From RGIG7213 sp045636245 (GTDB lineage: Bacteria > Bacillota > Clostridia > Oscillospirales > CAG-272), in NCBI GenBank assembly GCA_045636245.1, contig JAZTXA010000067.1:1-7793 (forward strand): a stretch of DNA of 7,793 nucleotides. Reading direction: 5' to 3'. The translations under genes were made by a program, and so were the position numbers. Shown piece by piece: positions 4,765-7,793 of the stretch. Within the stretch, counting starts at the first letter, position 1; each line of letters opens with the position of its first letter. Under the pieces are notes generated by a model, which was given only the letters and a program-made list of their open reading frames with translations, searched no databases and had not been told where the DNA came from.

Positions 4765-5141
4765 ATATTGTCGGTGTATCCGTTTTTTCGGTCCTTTTCG
4801 TCTGTATTTTGCTTTTTGTGCGCACCGCCCGCCCCGAAACGGGATTTTTGCTTTCCCTTTGCGGCGGTGTGTGGCTTTTATCTGTATGCGTCACGGTGCT
4901 TTCGCCTATTGCCGAATATTTGTCGGTGCTTTCGGAAAGTGCGGGCTTCGGAAAATATATGCCGTATATTTTCAAATCCCTTTCCGTCGGCTTCATCGGT
5001 CACTTTTGCGCGGAGATATGTAAGGATGCGGGGGAATTTGCCATCGCGTCTTCGCTTCAAAGCGCGAGCAAGCTGACCGTGGTTGGGCTTTGTCTGCCGC
5101 TTGTGGGCGAAATTGCCGACATCGCCATATCGTACATATGA
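4761..5141 (+). CDS. spoIIIAD: Stage III sporulation protein AD
   Basis: SpoIIIAD is a polytopic membrane subunit of the SpoIIIA complex with a C-terminal half similar to SpoIIIAC. The 126-residue product (about 133 in B. subtilis) has hydrophobic segments at ~4-20, ~28-49, ~68-84 and ~103-125. The family-diagnostic segment is EICKDAGEFAIASSLQ at 85-100, followed by SASKLTVVGLCLPLVGEI. The RTARPETG at 21-28 after the first membrane segment is also family-like. ATGA overlaps join it to spoIIIAC upstream and to spoIIIAE downstream. Confidence 0.94.
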   Translation: MNIVGVSVFSVLFVCILLFVRTARPETGFLLSLCGGVWLLSVCVTVLSPIAEYLSVLSESAGFGKYMPYIFKSLSVGFIGHFCAEICKDAGEFAIASSLQSASKLTVVGLCLPLVGEIADIAISYI

Positions 5142-6208
5142 GAAATATAAGATATATTCCGACAGTCTTCCTTCTGCTGATATTCTTTGCGCTGATAACA
5201 GCAGGGGTGGAATTTGACGTGTCGGAAAGCCTGACACCGTATTTGCCGAATGAGATAGAAGGCGACATTTGGGGACTTGCCTCCGATACGGCAAACGGAA
5301 ATATAATAACACGTATAAAAACGGCGGTATCGGATGCCTTTCCCGATATCAAGGGCGCTTTCGGTGCGCTTTTGTGTGCTGTTTTGCTTTCGGGTATCGC
5401 TTCTGCTGTCAGCTCCTCGCTCGGCGCGGATGAGGATGTTTTATCCCTTGCGGGCACGCTTGTGTGCGCGGTGCTTATCTTCACCGTCATCAAAACAGCG
5501 TTTGATGCATTACATACAGCACTGCTTGCAAGCGTCACGTTTATGACGGCGCTGATGGGCATAATGTGCTACGTTTACGGGATAATGGGCAACATAGGCT
5601 CCCTCGGCGTGTCGGCATCCGTTTTGTCGGCGGTGCTGCAGACAGTCGAAATGATATCCTCATACATCCTTTTTCCGCTTATCTGTACGGTTTTCGGGCT
5701 GACACTCGCAGGTTCTGTTAAGGGCGTGGGAGAGCTTTCCCGAATAGCCTCATCAGTTAAAAAATGCGCCGTGTTTATTCTGTCAGCGTGCGCGATGGCA
5801 GTCACACTCGCATTTGGTCTGTGCGGAATTTTCGCATCTGCCGCCGACGGCGTACTGAAAAAAAGCGTTAAATTTGCCGCAGGCACGTTTGTTCCCATCA
5901 TCGGCTCATCTTTAGCCGATGCCTACGATGCCGTTTTCACAAGCATTAATGTTATAAAAGCCACGGCGGGGGGCGGAGGCATCGGGGCATTACTGCTCAT
6001 TTTTCTGCCGCCTCTTGTTACTCTTTGCGCCGTGAAGCTGATGCTCATCTCGGTGGGGTTTATTTGCCGCATGCTGGGGCAGTCATCGCAGGAAAAGCTT
6101 GCGGCGGGATGCGGTGAGATACTGTCGCTTATGATAGCCGTATGTGTTTTTTCGTTTGTCGTTATGACGGTAGCCTGCGCCGTTTTTATGAGGGTGAATA
6201 TACATTGA
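5138..6208 (+). CDS. spoIIIAE: Stage III sporulation protein AE
   Basis: SpoIIIAE is the largest membrane protein of the SpoIIIA complex, a candidate export-gate-like subunit. The 356-residue product (about 399 in B. subtilis) starts with a signal-peptide-like segment (MRNIRYIPTVFLLLIFFALI), then an extracytoplasmic stretch of ~50 residues. Multiple membrane segments follow at about 74-93, 103-121, 127-149, 157-195, 210-235, 281-312 and 325-350. The conserved family region is SVKFAAGTFVPIIGSSLADA at 243-262, followed by a Gly-rich GGGGIGAL. ATG 5138 was chosen because it gives the ATGA overlap with spoIIIAD and the signal peptide; the longer frame from 5090 adds 16 residues of no family character. 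It overlaps the TTG start of spoIIIAF. Confidence 0.94.
   Translation: MRNIRYIPTVFLLLIFFALITAGVEFDVSESLTPYLPNEIEGDIWGLASDTANGNIITRIKTAVSDAFPDIKGAFGALLCAVLLSGIASAVSSSLGADEDVLSLAGTLVCAVLIFTVIKTAFDALHTALLASVTFMTALMGIMCYVYGIMGNIGSLGVSASVLSAVLQTVEMISSYILFPLICTVFGLTLAGSVKGVGELSRIASSVKKCAVFILSACAMAVTLAFGLCGIFASAADGVLKKSVKFAAGTFVPIIGSSLADAYDAVFTSINVIKATAGGGGIGALLLIFLPPLVTLCAVKLMLISVGFICRMLGQSSQEKLAAGCGEILSLMIAVCVFSFVVMTVACAVFMRVNIH
6190..6197 (+). promoter_or_regulatory. Ribosome binding site that fixes the spoIIIAF TTG start
   Basis: GAGGGTGA matches the AGGAGGTGA anti-SD complement at seven of eight positions and ends 7 bases before TTG 6205. It lies inside the end of spoIIIAE. This is the main support for a TTG start in place of the upstream ATG 6142, which has no such site. 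Confidence 0.7.
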
Positions 6209-6666
6209 GGCAGTTTCTTGTATCTGTAACGCTTATAAGCTTCATTTCCTCTATCGTGCTTATGATAATGCCCGAGGGAGGGCTGAAAAAATACGTAAAA
6301 TTATCGCTTTCTCTCACCTTTACGGCATTTATCGTGTCGTCGTTCACGGCGGGAAATATCGGACAGCTTTCCTTGCCGAGTGTAAATATTGAAGACAGAA
6401 GCGGAGAATTTTATAATTCGGTTATAGAAAAGGCGAAGGAAAATACGGAACAAAATTTAAAAAATGCGATATGCAAAAAATATTCTGTTTCCGAGTCTGA
6501 CATTGACATAACAGCAGAGGTTGAGGGCGATACAGACTCACTTGAAATTTCCCGTGTCAACATAAAGCTTCGGGGGGTAAAAAACACGGTAAAGCTGACA
6601 TATGTGAAAAAATATGCAGAGAATTTAATGAACACAGAGGTTGCTATACAGTATGACGGTGACTGA
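6205..6666 (+). CDS. spoIIIAF: Stage III sporulation protein AF
   Basis: SpoIIIAF is anchored in the outer forespore membrane and carries a ring-building-motif domain facing the intermembrane space. Starting at TTG 6205 the product has 153 residues (about 206 in B. subtilis). There are two membrane segments (~4-22 and ~30-48), with the family motif PEGGLKKYVKLSLSL (23-37) in the turn and second segment, then a helical linker. The C-terminal domain has alpha/beta character (SESDIDITAEVEG, ISRVNIKLRGV, then a helix and TEVAIQY). TTG 6205 was chosen because of the strong SD at 6190-6197 and the 4-base TTGA overlap with the spoIIIAE stop, mirroring the ATGA overlaps upstream. An ATG at 6142 would add 21 residues and a 67-base overlap. 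Confidence 0.9.
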   Translation: MRQFLVSVTLISFISSIVLMIMPEGGLKKYVKLSLSLTFTAFIVSSFTAGNIGQLSLPSVNIEDRSGEFYNSVIEKAKENTEQNLKNAICKKYSVSESDIDITAEVEGDTDSLEISRVNIKLRGVKNTVKLTYVKKYAENLMNTEVAIQYDGD

Positions 6667-7150
6667 CATAAAAGCTTTCATTTCAAAAAACAAGACTGCC
6701 TCGCTTTTGCTTGCCGTGGCGGTCATCGGCGGACTTTTGCTTATTTTCGGAGCCGACCCGCCGGGCGGTAAAATAAATGCGGAAAATACCGCAAACGAGG
6801 AATATATATCAGGTGTCGAGAATAAAATTGAACAAATGATAAAACGTGTGTGCGGGGGTGAAGTAACTGTTATCGTAACGGCGGAATCGTCCGAGGAGTA
6901 CGTATATGCGGAAAATATTGAGGAATCTGTTGAAAAAAACGGCGCAGAAACAACAAGGACAACAAGAAAAAACGACTTTGCCGTTATAAACGGGCAGACA
7001 GTCGTAAAAACCGTGCTGAAGCCGAAAATACGCGGTATTGCCGTTGTATGCTACGGCGGCGACGATCCCGTTTTGCAGTATAAAATAATCAAACTGCTTT
7101 CTTGTGCCTACGGTATATCCGAGGGAAAGATATGTGTCGCAGGATCATAA
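6653..7150 (+). CDS. spoIIIAG: Stage III sporulation protein AG, ring-forming subunit
   Basis: In B. subtilis SpoIIIAG forms a large ring in the intermembrane space with a ring-building motif split by a beta-rich insertion. This 165-residue product (about 229 in B. subtilis) has a short cytoplasmic start, a membrane segment at ~17-33 and a linker. The first half of the ring domain includes YISGVENKIEQMI (51-63) and GGEVTVIVTAES (68-79). A Glu/Thr/Arg-rich insertion lies at ~81-122, and the closing half has KPKIRGIAVVCYGG (123-136) and KIIKLLSCAYGI. The insertion and linker are clearly shorter than in Bacillus. ATG 6653 overlaps spoIIIAF by 14 bases, with AGAGG 12 bases upstream (rather far); an in-frame TTG at 6641 is the alternative. 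Confidence 0.92.
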   Translation: MTVTDIKAFISKNKTASLLLAVAVIGGLLLIFGADPPGGKINAENTANEEYISGVENKIEQMIKRVCGGEVTVIVTAESSEEYVYAENIEESVEKNGAETTRTTRKNDFAVINGQTVVKTVLKPKIRGIAVVCYGGDDPVLQYKIIKLLSCAYGISEGKICVAGS

Positions 7151-7189
7151 TCGAAAAAATAATTGCGTTTTAGTAAAAGGAGTAGCTTT

Positions 7190-7750
7190 ATGAAAATATT
7201 CAAAACCGAAAATCCCGACGGAAAGAAGATAAACTTCAAGGAAATAATTGAAAAAATCGGCAAACGCAATCTCGTTATCGCGGGTGCTGTCGTTGTCATA
7301 GGTCTTACTGTGTACTTAAATTGGTTTTTATTCGACGGAAATGCCGACAATAACACACCGCCTGTCGCCGATGCGGGTGCGGAAAACAAGGACGAAGCAC
7401 AGGACAATTACTTCACCGTGTCGCTTTTAAACCGCAACAGGGCAAGAGATGAGGCAATTGAGGTGCTTCAGACAGTTATCGACGCAGGCTCGTCAAACGA
7501 GGCATCCGAGGCGGCAATGGCAGACATCGCACGCATCGCCGCAGATATTGAAAAAGAGGCAAATATCGAGGAGCTTGTAAAGTCCAAGGGCTTTTCCGAA
7601 TGTGTTGCCGTGATAGCGGGTGAGGGTGTAAACATCATCGTCAAGGGCGACAGCGAGGCACTTTTGCCGAATGAAGTGGCACAAATCAAGGAAATTGCCT
7701 ACACAAGCGCAAATATCCTTCCGGAAAACGTGGTGATAATCGAAAAATAA
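7190..7750 (+). CDS. spoIIIAH: Stage III sporulation protein AH
   Basis: SpoIIIAH is the mother-cell partner of forespore SpoIIQ; its extracytoplasmic domain resembles the ring proteins YscJ/FliF. The 186-residue product (about 218 in B. subtilis) has a 27-residue cytoplasmic start, a membrane segment at ~28-48 (NLVIAGAVVVIGLTVYLNWF), and a short linker. The typical domain follows: YFTVSLLNRNRARDEAIEVL (74-93), a long helix, EANIEELVKSKGFSECVAVI (123-142), GVNIIVKG, and VAQIKEIAYTSANI. ATG 7190 has a strong AAAAGGAG site (7175-7182) 7 bases upstream. It is the only spoIIIA gene besides spoIIIAC here that does not overlap its predecessor (39-base gap), so it may be translated independently. 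It is the last gene of the operon. Confidence 0.95.
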   Translation: MKIFKTENPDGKKINFKEIIEKIGKRNLVIAGAVVVIGLTVYLNWFLFDGNADNNTPPVADAGAENKDEAQDNYFTVSLLNRNRARDEAIEVLQTVIDAGSSNEASEAAMADIARIAADIEKEANIEELVKSKGFSECVAVIAGEGVNIIVKGDSEALLPNEVAQIKEIAYTSANILPENVVIIEK

Positions 7751-7793
7751 CAGTTTTGTTTATTTGATTTTAGTGAAGCGTCACTCGCAGGCT
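7751..7793. other. Sequence after spoIIIAH to window end
   Basis: These 43 bases hold only a weak palindrome, AGTGA-AGCG-TCACT (7772-7785), with no T-run after it. I see no terminator or gene start before the window ends. Confidence 0.5.

Noticed and set aside
7751..7793. Terminator after spoIIIAH
   Set aside because: Only a 5-bp stem (7772-7785) is seen and no T-run follows; the window ends too soon.

Overview
The window looks like chromosome of a spore-forming anaerobic Firmicute of class Clostridia, probably a Ruminococcaceae/Oscillospiraceae-type gut organism. The reasons are the complete spoIIIA sporulation operon, Clostridia-style proteins rich in Cys and Lys, strong AGGAGG-type ribosome binding sites, and palindromic intergenic repeats of a kind I recall from gut Firmicutes genomes. 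Species cannot be fixed from sequence alone. All genes are on the + strand.

Region 1 (1-1162) is the end of a ribosomal protein operon: a 5'-truncated rplK (L11) and an intact rplA (L1), closed by a strong hairpin terminator. The usual next genes, rplJ and rplL, do not follow. The first ~45 bases of the L11 reading frame do not match the otherwise near-invariant N-terminal motif, which suggests poor sequence at a contig edge.

Region 2 (1188-2262) is one gene for a predicted lipoprotein. It has a lipobox Cys, a Thr/Glu/Ala/Pro tandem-repeat stalk and a C-terminal domain resembling small lipocalin-like Clostridia lipoproteins. A perfect 14-bp-stem terminator follows.

Region 3 (2263-3004) has no convincing gene. 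It is a mosaic of palindromic repeats: a pair of 15-bp direct repeats 336 bp apart, an imperfect inverted-repeat element, a hairpin cluster, a composite repeat (called A-B here) and an isolated 9-bp-stem hairpin. A weak sigma-E-like promoter may lie just before spoIIIAA.

Region 4 (3005-7750) is the whole spoIIIA operon, spoIIIAA to spoIIIAH, in canonical order with mostly overlapping genes. In known spore formers the products act in the mother cell. They form a type III/type II/flagellar-like transenvelope apparatus in the outer forespore membrane that joins forespore SpoIIQ (or its substitute) and supports late forespore gene expression. AA is the ATPase; AB to AE are membrane parts; AF, AG and AH carry ring-building domains.

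The most unusual feature is that the same A-B palindromic repeat family found upstream of the operon is also inserted inside it, as a 219-bp gap between spoIIIAB and spoIIIAC. It ends directly at the spoIIIAC ribosome binding site. I found no novel protein system; the repeat family and its place in the sporulation operon are the parts most worth following up.
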